Below are positions 28,928 through 37,709 of a stretch of 64,000 nt of DNA, in pieces (within the stretch, counting starts at the first letter, position 1; each line of letters opens with the position of its first letter). The notes beneath the pieces are model-generated. The model ran no database searches. It had not been told where the DNA came from and worked only from the letters and a program-made list of their open reading frames with translations. The stretch is taken from contig NZ_AP025637.1 of NCBI RefSeq assembly GCF_022846615.1, positions 4,303,001 through 4,367,000 on the forward strand, given 5' to 3'. Source of the stretch: Roseomonas fluvialis (GTDB lineage Bacteria; Pseudomonadota; Alphaproteobacteria; Acetobacterales; Acetobacteraceae). The position numbers were made by a program, and so were the translations under genes.

Positions 28928-29785
28928 ATGGATATGGTCAGGATCGATGCAGGCGGGTGGGATGCGGTGCTGGCACCGCAGGATGGCGGCGGCCTGACCG
29001 CGCTGCGCTTCCGGGGGCAGGACATTCTGGTGCCGACACCGGCGGGCGAACGGCTGGGCGGGCCCTTCGGCGCCTTCTGGATGATCCCGTGGGCGAACCG
29101 GCTGGATGGCGGGCGGCTCGGGGCGCATCGGCTGCCGGTGAACCGGGTGGCCGACGGCACGGCCATCCATGGACTGTCACGCGACCGGCCATGGCAGGTG
29201 GAACACGCGACGCCGGACCGCGCCGTGCTGGCGCAGTCGATCGTGGCGGGGCCGTATCGCTACGCGGCACGTCTGGAACATGGCGCGACCGGCGAGGGCT
29301 TCGCGCTGGACCTGGCGGTGACCAATACCGGCGAGGCCCCCCTGCCCTTCGGCGCCGGCTGGCACCCGTGGTTCGTGCGCCCACCGGGTACGTGGCTGTC
29401 CTTCCGGGCCGCCATGCGCTTCACCCATGATGCGCGCTGCCTGCCGGTGGCCGCCGCGCCCTGCACCGGGCTCGATGGCGACGAGGCGGCCTTCCTCGGC
29501 CTCGACACCCATTTCGCCGGCTGGGACGGAGTGGCGCGGATGGCATGGCCGGGAATCGGCCTGACACTGGCCGCCGAGGGCGCGCTGGCAACCAACCTCC
29601 AGGTCTATGCGCCAGCGGAACGGGCTGTGCTTTGCGTCGAGCCATCCTCCCACGTGCCGGACGCGCCGAACCGGCCGGGGCCGGCCAGGCATGGTCCGAT
29701 GCGGGTGCTGGCACCGGGGGAAATCTTGACCGGGCGCATCATCCTGTCCGCGGAGTGTTCACACTTGCCCAAGGGCGGGGCATAG
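28928..29785 (+). CDS. Aldose 1-epimerase family protein
   Basis: The 285-residue product belongs to the galactose-mutarotase fold: WMIPWANRLDGGRL, VADGTAIHGLSRDRPW with a candidate catalytic His, GAGWHPWF with a second His, and the general-base region VLCVEPSSHVPDA. It would interconvert alpha- and beta-anomers of aldoses. The ATG at 28928 is used; a second ATG lies two codons on. It is followed closely by a flavin oxidase gene (9 bp). Confidence 0.82.
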   Translation: MDMVRIDAGGWDAVLAPQDGGGLTALRFRGQDILVPTPAGERLGGPFGAFWMIPWANRLDGGRLGAHRLPVNRVADGTAIHGLSRDRPWQVEHATPDRAVLAQSIVAGPYRYAARLEHGATGEGFALDLAVTNTGEAPLPFGAGWHPWFVRPPGTWLSFRAAMRFTHDARCLPVAAAPCTGLDGDEAAFLGLDTHFAGWDGVARMAWPGIGLTLAAEGALATNLQVYAPAERAVLCVEPSSHVPDAPNRPGPARHGPMRVLAPGEILTGRIILSAECSHLPKGGA

Positions 29786-29794
29786 GATGGGGGC

Positions 29795-30958
29795 ATGGCT
29801 TCTTCCTCCACCGCCCTGGTGCTCGGCGCCGGCATCATGGGCCTCAGCGCTGCCTGGGGCCTGTCGCGGCGTGGCTTCGCGGTGCGGGTGGTCGAGCAGG
29901 ACCCGGTGCCGAACCCGCGTGGCGCCTCGGTGGACCATCACCGGCTGATCCGCCACGCCTATGGCGCCCAGGCCGGCTACATGCGGATGGTGGACCCGGC
30001 CTATGCCGCCTGGGACCAGGTCTGGCGGGATATCGGCGAGGTGCTGCACCTGGGCACGGGCGTGCTGGCGGTCTCGGGCAGCGCCGATGGCTGGCTGGGC
30101 GACAGCCGTGCGACACTGGCCGCCGACCGCCTGCCCTTCGCCGACCTGACCGCGGCCGAGGTGGCGCGGCGCTTTCCGATCTTCACCGAGTCCGGCATCG
30201 GCGCCGCCTTCCACATGGACGCGGGCGGGGTGCTGCTGGCCGAACGAATCGTCGCAGGGCTGGCACGGCACCTGGCGGCGCGCGGCGTGGTGTTTGAACG
30301 CGCCCGCGCCGCAGGCCTGGACCCGGCGCGCGGCGCGCTGCGCCTTGCGGATGGCGCGGAGCGATCGGCCGACCTGCTGGTGGTGGCGGCCGGCCCCTGG
30401 GCGCCGCGGTTGCTGCCGCAGGCGCTGGCGCCGCGGGTGGTTCCGTCGCGCCAGATCCTGGTGCTGCTGGAACCGCCCGCGCAGCACCGCGAAGGCTGGG
30501 CGCGCGCGCCGATGCTGCTGGACCTCGCGGAGGATGGCGGCTTCTACGCGGTGCCGCCGGTGGCGGGCACACCGCTGAAGATCGGCGACCACCGCTTCTC
30601 GCGCATCGGCGACGCCGAGACGGACGCGCGCGAGGCCACCACCGCCGAGGCCGAGGAGATCCTGGCCTTCGCGCGGCCGCGCCTGCGCGACATGGCGGGC
30701 TATCGCGTGATCGGCGCGCGCGCCTGCTACTATGATGTCGAGGATGGGGAGCGCTTCGTGGTGGAACCGATCGCGCCGCGCTGCCTGGTGATGTCGGGCT
30801 TCTCGGGCCACGGCTTCAAGTTCGCGCCGCTGCTGGGGCTGGGCCTGGCGGCCGCGGCGGCGGACCAGGCGCTGCTGCCGGCCCTCGCCCCGTGGGCCGC
30901 CGGGGTGGCGGCGCCGGCGCCCGGATTGCTCGCTGCCCTGGAGGGCGTTCCCGCATGA
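29795..30958 (+). CDS. FAD-dependent oxidoreductase, monomeric sarcosine oxidase-like
   Basis: The 387-residue DAO-family protein begins with the dinucleotide motif VLGAGIMGLSAAWGL. The segment GARACYYDVEDGERFVVEPI resembles the region of monomeric sarcosine and N-methyltryptophan oxidases whose Cys binds FAD covalently, and GFSGHGFKFAP is also characteristic. It should oxidise a secondary amine or amino acid, giving H2O2. The stop overlaps the start of the acyl-CoA dehydrogenase (ATGA). Confidence 0.82.
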   Translation: MASSSTALVLGAGIMGLSAAWGLSRRGFAVRVVEQDPVPNPRGASVDHHRLIRHAYGAQAGYMRMVDPAYAAWDQVWRDIGEVLHLGTGVLAVSGSADGWLGDSRATLAADRLPFADLTAAEVARRFPIFTESGIGAAFHMDAGGVLLAERIVAGLARHLAARGVVFERARAAGLDPARGALRLADGAERSADLLVVAAGPWAPRLLPQALAPRVVPSRQILVLLEPPAQHREGWARAPMLLDLAEDGGFYAVPPVAGTPLKIGDHRFSRIGDAETDAREATTAEAEEILAFARPRLRDMAGYRVIGARACYYDVEDGERFVVEPIAPRCLVMSGFSGHGFKFAPLLGLGLAAAAADQALLPALAPWAAGVAAPAPGLLAALEGVPA

Positions 30959-32556
30959 GTTCGACCGCGGCCACCGACCTGATCTTCGGCCTCACGCGCG
31001 TGGTCGGGCTGCCGGCGCTGACGGGGGCGACGCTGTCGGCCGAGGACATCGCGCAGATCGTCACAGAGGCCGACCGCTTCTGCGCCGAGGTGCTGCTGCC
31101 CGGCGCCCAGGCCGCCGACCGTGCAGGCGCCGTCTATGCCAATGGCGTGGTCACCACGCCGTATCGCGAGACCTACGCGAAATGGGTGGAGGGCGGGTGG
31201 CAGTCGCTCGCGGCCCCGGTCGAGCATGGCGGCCAAGGGCTGCCCGCGGCGCTGTGGACCGCGATGACCGAGCTCGGCATGGCGGCGGATACGTCGTTCA
31301 TGCTGGGGCCGCTGCTGACCGCCGGCGCGATCGACTGCCTGTTGCACCACGCGACGCCCGACCAGGCGGCGCGGCTGCTGCCGAAGATGGTGTCGGGCGC
31401 ATGGTCGGGTGCGATGTGCCTGACCGAGCCGGGCGCGGGCAGCGACCTGGGCGTGCTGCGCACCCGCGCCGAGCCGCTCGGCGACGGGCGCTTCGCGCTG
31501 CATGGCGAGAAGATCTACATTACCTGGGGCGAGCAGGATTGCTCGGAGAACATCGTCTACCTGGTGCTGGCGCGACTGCCGGATGCGCCGCCGGGGTCGA
31601 AGGGGATCTCGTTGTTCGTCTGCACCAAGTGGCGGGCGGACGGGTCGCGCAACGCGCTGCGCGCGGGGGGCATCGAGCGCAAGCTGGGCATCCATGCCAG
31701 CCCGACCTGCGTCATGCTGTTCGAAGGAACCGAGGCCGAGCTGGTGGGCGAACCCCATCGCGGCCTGCCGGCGATGTTCGCGATGATGAACAATGCGCGC
31801 CTGGGTGTCGGCACGCAGGGGGTCGCGCATGGCGCGGCGGCGCTGCGGCTTGCGGAAGCCTATGCCGAGCAGCGCGTGCAGGGCGGACGCCCGATCGCGC
31901 GCCACCCGGATGTGGCGCGGATGCTGATGGAGATGCGCGCCACCACGCTGGCGGGGCGGCTGCTGGCGCTCGAGACCGCCTTGTGTGTGGACCGGCACGC
32001 CATGACCGGCGATGCGGCGGCGCTGGAACGCCTGGCGCTGCTGACACCCATCCTGAAGGCCTGGTGCACCGACCGCGGTGTCGAGACGGCCTCCACCGGA
32101 ATCCAGGTGCATGGCGGCATGGGCTTCGTCGAGGATGCCGGGGCCGCGCAGGTGCTGCGGGATGCGCGGATCGCGCCGATCTACGAGGGCACCAACGGCA
32201 TCCAGGCCATCGACCTGCTGGTGCGCAAGCTGGCCAAGGATGGCGGCGCCGCGATGCGCGCCCTGCTGGCCGAGGTGAAGCGCATCCCCGATGTGCGCCT
32301 GCGCGTCGCGGTCGAGACGCTGGAACACGCCACCACCGCGGTGCTGGAGGCGCAGGGCCGCGACGCCGATGCCGCGCAGTCGGTGGCGGTGGCCTATCTG
32401 GAAGCGGCGGGCTGGGTGCTGGGTGGCTGGATGGTCGCCCGCGCCGCAGCGGAGGATTCTTCCACCTACGGTCCGATCGCCGATTTCTACCTGCGCCGCC
32501 TGCTGCCGCGGGCCGGTGGGCGGGTCGCCGAGATCGCCGGGGCGCTGGCGGCATGA
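30955..32556 (+). CDS. Acyl-CoA dehydrogenase family protein
   Basis: The 533-residue product has the FAD/substrate motif AMCLTEPGAGSDLG, a flavin-contact region YITWGEQDCSENIVYLVLA and the C-terminal signature IYEGTNGIQAIDLL. The extra N- and C-terminal segments make it longer than classical short-chain dehydrogenases and similar in layout to the DmdC-type subgroup (3-methylmercaptopropionyl-CoA dehydrogenases). The acyl substrate is uncertain. It is coupled to the sarcosine-oxidase-like gene upstream. Confidence 0.88.
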   Translation: MSSTAATDLIFGLTRVVGLPALTGATLSAEDIAQIVTEADRFCAEVLLPGAQAADRAGAVYANGVVTTPYRETYAKWVEGGWQSLAAPVEHGGQGLPAALWTAMTELGMAADTSFMLGPLLTAGAIDCLLHHATPDQAARLLPKMVSGAWSGAMCLTEPGAGSDLGVLRTRAEPLGDGRFALHGEKIYITWGEQDCSENIVYLVLARLPDAPPGSKGISLFVCTKWRADGSRNALRAGGIERKLGIHASPTCVMLFEGTEAELVGEPHRGLPAMFAMMNNARLGVGTQGVAHGAAALRLAEAYAEQRVQGGRPIARHPDVARMLMEMRATTLAGRLLALETALCVDRHAMTGDAAALERLALLTPILKAWCTDRGVETASTGIQVHGGMGFVEDAGAAQVLRDARIAPIYEGTNGIQAIDLLVRKLAKDGGAAMRALLAEVKRIPDVRLRVAVETLEHATTAVLEAQGRDADAAQSVAVAYLEAAGWVLGGWMVARAAAEDSSTYGPIADFYLRRLLPRAGGRVAEIAGALAA

Positions 32557-32616
32557 GCCCATGCCCTTGCATGGCTGCCCGGCAGCGCAATCTGCACAGT
32601 CCTTAACCTGATACGA

Positions 32617-34197
32617 ATGAGCCGGATGAACGCCTCGCTGCCCGCCCTCTCCCGCTCCCGCCCGCGCGTCGCCATCGTGGGTGCGGGACCTGGTGGCTTG
32701 GCCGCCGCCATGATCCTGGCCGCCAATGGCGCCCGGGTGACCGTGTTCGAACGCGATTCGGTGGTGGGCGGGCGCACGCGCACCGTCACCGCGCCGGGTG
32801 GCTACCGCTTCGACATCGGGCCGACCTTCTTCCTGTATCCGCGCATTCTGCGCGAGATCTTCGCCCAGTGCGGCGCGGATTTCGACCGCGAGGTCGACCT
32901 CATCCGCCTCGACCCGCAGTACCGGCTGGTGTTCGAAGGATCGAACCCGGTCACGCTCGATGCCTCGCCCGACATGGCGCGGATGGAAGCCGAGATCGCC
33001 AAGCTGAACCCGGCTGATGCCAAGGGCTTCCGGTCCTTCATGTCGGACAACCGGGTGAAGCTCGAAGCCTTCCGCCCGGTGCTGGAACGGCCCTTCCACG
33101 GGGTGATGACGTATCTCGCGCCCGAGGTGATGAAGGGGCTGCGGTACCTGCGGCCGTGGTTGTCGCTGGATGACGACCTGAAGCGGCATTTCGCCGATCC
33201 GCGCACGCGCCTGGCCTTCACCTTCCAGTCGAAATACCTGGGCATGAGCCCGTTCCGCTGCCCGTCGATGTTCTCGATCCTGTCCTTCCTGGAATACGAG
33301 CACGGCATCTTCCACCCGCGCGGCGGCTGCGGCGCCGTCAGCGAGGCGATGGCCCGCGTGGCCGAGCGCCTCGGTGTGGAATTCCACTTCGACGCCAAGG
33401 TCGATCGGCTGTCCTTCGAAGGGACGCGCGCCTCGGGTGTCGAGGTCGGCGGCAAGCGCCACGCGGCCGATGCGGTGGTGGTGAACGCCGATTTCGCGCA
33501 CGCCATCCCGGGGCTGATGCCCGAGGCGCTGCGCCCGCAATGGCCCGACGCGAAGATCGAGAAGGCGCGGTACTCCTGTTCGACCTTCATGCTGTACCTC
33601 GGCATCGAGGGGAAGCTCGACCTCGCGCACCATTCGGTGCTGCTGGCCGAGGATTACGAGCGCAACCTGCAGCAGATCGAGGGCGGGATCATTCCCGAGA
33701 ACCCGTCGCTGTACGTGCAGGCGGCGGCGGGCACCGATCCGTCCCTGGCGCCCGAGGGCCATTCCACACTGTACATGCTGGTGCCGGTGCCGAACCTGCA
33801 TGGCGGGCAGGACTGGGCGGCGGAGACGCAGCGCTACCGCCGCATCGCGCTGGATCGGCTGAAGGCGCTGGGTCTGCACGACTTGCAATCGCGCATCCGC
33901 TACGAACGCATCGTCACGCCGCAGGATTGGCAGGACGAGTATTCGGTGGGCTACGGCGCCACGTTCAACCTGGCGCATAATGTGCGGCAGATGATGCACT
34001 TCCGCCCGCGCAACCGCTTCGGCAAGGCCGAGGGCGTGTACCTGGTGGGCGGCGGCACGCATCCGGGCAGCGGGCTGCCGGTGATCTACGAAGGCGCGCG
34101 CATCAGCTCGCGCCTGCTGATGGACGACCTCGGCATGCAGCCGAGCACTGAGGCGAATGACAGGGTCGGTGCCGCGCAGCCTGCGCTCGGCGACTGA
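32617..34197 (+). CDS. crtN: Phytoene/diapophytoene desaturase family enzyme (CrtN-like)
   Basis: The 526-residue flavoprotein has the N-terminal FAD motif VAIVGAGPGGLAAAMIL, the early GGRTRTVTAPGGYRFDIGPTFF segment, and the C-terminal VYLVGGGTHPGSGLPVIYEGARIS of CrtI/CrtN desaturases. In the context of squalene-making genes it most likely desaturates a C30 substrate (squalene or dehydrosqualene) to a coloured diapocarotene, hence the tentative crtN. A C40 CrtI role cannot be excluded from sequence alone. It opens the carotenoid cluster, 60 bp after the acyl-CoA dehydrogenase. Confidence 0.82.
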   Translation: MSRMNASLPALSRSRPRVAIVGAGPGGLAAAMILAANGARVTVFERDSVVGGRTRTVTAPGGYRFDIGPTFFLYPRILREIFAQCGADFDREVDLIRLDPQYRLVFEGSNPVTLDASPDMARMEAEIAKLNPADAKGFRSFMSDNRVKLEAFRPVLERPFHGVMTYLAPEVMKGLRYLRPWLSLDDDLKRHFADPRTRLAFTFQSKYLGMSPFRCPSMFSILSFLEYEHGIFHPRGGCGAVSEAMARVAERLGVEFHFDAKVDRLSFEGTRASGVEVGGKRHAADAVVVNADFAHAIPGLMPEALRPQWPDAKIEKARYSCSTFMLYLGIEGKLDLAHHSVLLAEDYERNLQQIEGGIIPENPSLYVQAAAGTDPSLAPEGHSTLYMLVPVPNLHGGQDWAAETQRYRRIALDRLKALGLHDLQSRIRYERIVTPQDWQDEYSVGYGATFNLAHNVRQMMHFRPRNRFGKAEGVYLVGGGTHPGSGLPVIYEGARISSRLLMDDLGMQPSTEANDRVGAAQPALGD

Positions 34198-34213
34198 CCG
34201 GGAGGACGTTGAG

Positions 34214-35794
34214 ATGGGTTCGAAAGTCGTCGTCATCGGCAGTGGCCTTGGTGGCCTTGCCGCGGCCGCGGTCGCGCAGGCGCGCGGGCACCAGGTCACG
34301 CTGCTGGAACGCAATCCCTGGCTGGGCGGCAAGGCCGCCGTGCTGCATCTCGACGCGCCGGACGGGTCGGGGCGCTTCCGCTTCGACATGGGCCCGACCA
34401 TCCTGACCGTGCCGCGCGTGCTGCGCCGCATCTTCGCCGAGGCCGGGCGCGACCAGGCGACCGAGTTGCCGCTGATCCGCCTGGACCCGCAGTGGCGCTG
34501 CTTCTTCGACGACAACACGCGCATCGACCTGATGGCGAATGTGGACACCATGGCGCAGGCCATGGACCGCTTCGCGCCGGGCAAGGGCGTGGGTGCGGGC
34601 TACCGGAAGTTCCAGGACATCTCGCGCCACCTGCATGAGGTCAGCGAGAAGTTCTTTTTCTGGAAGCCGGTCGAAGGGATCGGCGACACGCTGGACTTCA
34701 GCACGAGCTTCAACACCGAGGTGCTGCGCGACGTGCTGGCGCTGCGCATGGGCCGCACTGTCGCGAAGGTGATCCGCGGCAATGTGCCGGACGAACGGCT
34801 CGCGCAGATGCTGGACCACTTCACGCAGTATGTCGGGTCGAACCCGTATCTGGCGCCGGCGGTGCTGTGCGGCATCGGCGACATGCAGGCGAGCGAGGGC
34901 GTGTGGTACCCCGAGGGCGGCACGCGCGCGGTGGCGGAAGGGCTGGCGAAGCTCGCGACCGACCTTGGTGCCGACCTGCGGACAGATTCCGAGGTCACGG
35001 CGATCGAAATCGAAAACGGCGCGGTGCGTTCGGTCACCGCGAATGGCGAGCGCATCGCTTGCGACGCGCTGATCTCGAACATGGATGCGGTGCGCACCTA
35101 CACGGAACTCGTGAAGGGCGATGCGGCGCGCAAGATCGAGAAGAAGGGGTTCGAGCCGGCGTGCTCGGGCGTCGTGCTCTACCTCGGCCTGAACAAGCGC
35201 TACGACCACCTCGCACACCACTGCTTCGTCTTCTCCCGCGACGCAGAGGAGGAGTTCGACGCGATCTACAAGAAGGGCGTACCGGCGCCGGACCCCACCG
35301 CGTATCTCGCGGCGACGTCGTGCTCCGACCCGACGACTGCGCCCGAGGGCGGCGAGGCACTGTACGTGCTGGTGCACACGCCGCACCTGCGCCCGGGGCA
35401 GGATTGGTCGAAGATGTTCGCGCCCTACCGGCAGACCATCCTCGACAAGCTGAAGCGCACCGCAGGGCTCGAGGACATCGAGAGCCGCATCGTGGTGGAG
35501 CGCGCGCTCACGCCGCAGGACATCCACGAACGCTACAAGGTGCTGGACGGCGCGATCTACGGGCTGGCGTCGCACGGCGCGTTCCTGGGTGCCTTCAAGC
35601 CGTCCAACCGGTCGAAGGCGATCAAGGGACTGTACCTGTGCGGCGGTGCCGCGCATCCGGGCCCGGGCATGCCGATGGTGATGATGTCGGGCTGGATCGC
35701 GGCGGATGCGATGGACCGCGACGCGGGCGGGCGCGGCATGTCGGAGGCGGCCGAACGCGCGGGGCTCAGGGACGCGCTCCTCGCCGCCGAATGA
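34214..35794 (+). CDS. crtP: Second CrtI/CrtN-family oxidoreductase (CrtP-like terminal oxidase)
   Basis: The 526-residue paralogue begins VVVIGSGLGGLAAAAVA, has RFRFDMGPTILTVPRVL, and ends with LYLCGGAAHPGPGMPMVMMSGWIAADAM. In staphyloxanthin-type pathways a second desaturase-like enzyme, CrtP, oxidises the terminal methyl group of the C30 chain to an aldehyde; the neighbouring aldehyde dehydrogenase supports that role. An ideal gggagga site precedes ATG 34214. The stop overlaps the next start (ATGA). Assignment as CrtP rather than another desaturation step is inference. Confidence 0.75.
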   Translation: MGSKVVVIGSGLGGLAAAAVAQARGHQVTLLERNPWLGGKAAVLHLDAPDGSGRFRFDMGPTILTVPRVLRRIFAEAGRDQATELPLIRLDPQWRCFFDDNTRIDLMANVDTMAQAMDRFAPGKGVGAGYRKFQDISRHLHEVSEKFFFWKPVEGIGDTLDFSTSFNTEVLRDVLALRMGRTVAKVIRGNVPDERLAQMLDHFTQYVGSNPYLAPAVLCGIGDMQASEGVWYPEGGTRAVAEGLAKLATDLGADLRTDSEVTAIEIENGAVRSVTANGERIACDALISNMDAVRTYTELVKGDAARKIEKKGFEPACSGVVLYLGLNKRYDHLAHHCFVFSRDAEEEFDAIYKKGVPAPDPTAYLAATSCSDPTTAPEGGEALYVLVHTPHLRPGQDWSKMFAPYRQTILDKLKRTAGLEDIESRIVVERALTPQDIHERYKVLDGAIYGLASHGAFLGAFKPSNRSKAIKGLYLCGGAAHPGPGMPMVMMSGWIAADAMDRDAGGRGMSEAAERAGLRDALLAAE

Positions 35795-36609
35795 CCAGCC
35801 GGGCCGGGACGCCAGGGCGGGATCCGGTGGTGCTCCGTTCGGAGCGCCACCTGGACTTCTTCAACTTCATGTTCACGCGCTTCACGCGCAAGCACATGCG
35901 CGCCGTGCGCATCGCGCGCTGGGGCCTGCCCGAGGTCCCGCGCGGCGCGCCGGCGGTGATCTTCGCGAACCACCCGTCCTGGTGGGACGGTGTGGCCTTC
36001 ATGCTGCTGTACCGCCGGCTGCTGAAGGACCGCCCGCTGTTCACGCCGATGGCCGAATGGGCGCTGAACAAATACGCCTTCATGCGGCGCCTGGGCGTGT
36101 TCGGGATCGAGACCGGATCGTCGCGCGGGACGGTCGCGTTCCTGCGCACGGCCGAACATGTGCTGAAGGACCCGTCGCACATCCTGTGGATCAACGCGCC
36201 GGGGCGCTTCGCCGACCCGCGCGAGAGGCCCATCCCGATAGCGCCGGGCATGACACGGCTGGCGGAGATGGCGCCTGGCGCGAACTTCGTGCCCCTCGCG
36301 CTCGACTACCCCTTTTGGGGGGAGCGCAAGGCCGAGATGCTCGTCGCCTTCGGTGCACCCATCCCCGCCGCGGAACTGCTCGCGCTAGATCGGGATGCCC
36401 GCGCCGCGCGCCTGGCCGCCGCCCTGGAAGCCACGCATGACCGGCTGGTCGCGGATGCCATCAGCCGAGACCCCGAGCGCTTCGACACCCTGGTGCAGGG
36501 GCGCGAGGGCATGGGCGGCGTCTACCAGATGTGGCGGCGCCTGGGCGCCCTGCTGCGCGGCCAGCGCTTCGACCCCCGCCACGACAACCAGCCGGAGCGC
36601 GCGCCGTGA
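35791..36609 (+). CDS. PlsC-type acyltransferase in the carotenoid cluster
   Basis: The 272-residue protein carries the glycerolipid acyltransferase motif NHPSWWD (HxxxxD catalytic pair, about residue 57) and the substrate-binding block FGIETGSSRGTVAF. The usual Pro-rich motif may be VPLALDYPF. It probably transfers a fatty acyl chain, plausibly to a sugar-bearing carotenoid, the job done by CrtO in staphyloxanthin synthesis, although CrtO is a different protein family. It overlaps both neighbours (ATGA upstream, GTGA downstream). Confidence 0.78.
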   Translation: MTSRAGTPGRDPVVLRSERHLDFFNFMFTRFTRKHMRAVRIARWGLPEVPRGAPAVIFANHPSWWDGVAFMLLYRRLLKDRPLFTPMAEWALNKYAFMRRLGVFGIETGSSRGTVAFLRTAEHVLKDPSHILWINAPGRFADPRERPIPIAPGMTRLAEMAPGANFVPLALDYPFWGERKAEMLVAFGAPIPAAELLALDRDARAARLAAALEATHDRLVADAISRDPERFDTLVQGREGMGGVYQMWRRLGALLRGQRFDPRHDNQPERAP

Positions 36610-37709
36610 CTTTCGACCCCGCCTGGATCGCGCTGCTGCTCGCCGTGTTTCCGGCTGTGAACGGCGTGATCAACCTGTTCCTGCTGCGCGCGCCCACCGG
36701 GCCCGTGCCGGCCGGCACGCTGGTGTCCATCCTGGTGCCCGCGCGCGACGAGGCGGCGAACATCGCCGACTGCATCGAGGCGGCGCTGGCGCAGACCGGT
36801 GTCGCGATCGAAGTGGTGGTCATGGATGATGGCTCCACCGACGGCACGCCGGACATCGTCCGCCGCATCGCCGCCCGCGACCCGCGCGTGCGGCTGGTGA
36901 GCGCACCCCCGCTGCCCGAGGGCTGGTCGGGCAAGATGCACGCCTGCGCGCGCCTGGCCGAGGCCGCGCGCGGCACGCATTTCCTGTTCATCGACGCCGA
37001 TGTGCGCCTGCTGCCGGGCGCAGCGGCGGGGTTGGCGGGCCATGCGGTGCGACGACAGCTGGGGCTGGTCAGCACCGTGCCGCGCCAGCACATCGGCACG
37101 CTGGGCGAAGGGCTGACCGTGCCCATGATCAACCTGCTGCTGGTGGGCTACCTGCCGGGCGGCGGGCGCGCGTTCACGCGGCACCCGGGCTTCGCGGCCG
37201 GCTGCGGGCAGCTGATGATGCTCGAACGCGGCGCCTACGAAACCTCGGGCGGGCATGGAGCGGTGCGCACCACGCTACATGACGGGCTGAAGCTGACACG
37301 GCTGCTGCGCGTGCACGGCTTCCGCACCGAGATCGTCGCCGGCGCCGAAGTGGCGACCTGCCGGATGTATCGCGGCTTCGCGGAATCCTGGCGCGGCTTC
37401 CTCAAGAATGCGCGCGAGGGCATGGCGACGCCGGTCGGCCTGCCAGTCTGGTCGGTGGTGCTGGCGGGGGCGCATCTGTGGCCCTTCTTCCTGCTGCCCG
37501 ACATGCAGGCGGTGATGGCGCTGGCACTTGTCTTCGCGCTGCGTGCCGCGATCACGTTGCGCAGCGGGGAACCGGCCTGGACGATCGTGCTGCACCCGGC
37601 CGCCGTCATCGTCGCGCTCGCCATCCAATGGACCGCGCTGGCGCGCTTCCTGATGGGGCGCAAGGAAGGCTGGAAGGGCCGCGCCTACGCGGCGCCCGAG
37701 GCGCCGTGA
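36606..37709 (+). CDS. Family 2 glycosyltransferase in the carotenoid cluster (CrtQ-like)
   Basis: The 367-residue GT-A enzyme has an N-terminal membrane helix, then SILVPARDEAANIADCI, the VVMDDGSTDGTPD nucleotide-sugar motif, HFLFIDADVRLLPGA with the metal-binding DxD, and about three C-terminal transmembrane helices. This layout matches CrtQ, which glucosylates the carotenoid carboxylate at the membrane in staphyloxanthin synthesis. GTG 36606 overlaps the acyltransferase stop, and its own stop overlaps the hpnCD start. Confidence 0.8.
   Translation: MTFDPAWIALLLAVFPAVNGVINLFLLRAPTGPVPAGTLVSILVPARDEAANIADCIEAALAQTGVAIEVVVMDDGSTDGTPDIVRRIAARDPRVRLVSAPPLPEGWSGKMHACARLAEAARGTHFLFIDADVRLLPGAAAGLAGHAVRRQLGLVSTVPRQHIGTLGEGLTVPMINLLLVGYLPGGGRAFTRHPGFAAGCGQLMMLERGAYETSGGHGAVRTTLHDGLKLTRLLRVHGFRTEIVAGAEVATCRMYRGFAESWRGFLKNAREGMATPVGLPVWSVVLAGAHLWPFFLLPDMQAVMALALVFALRAAITLRSGEPAWTIVLHPAAVIVALAIQWTALARFLMGRKEGWKGRAYAAPEAP

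Noticed and set aside
30730-34584. 1284-codon minus-strand frame opposite the oxidase, acyl-CoA dehydrogenase and crtN
   Set aside because: Shadow frame spanning three well-supported plus-strand genes.
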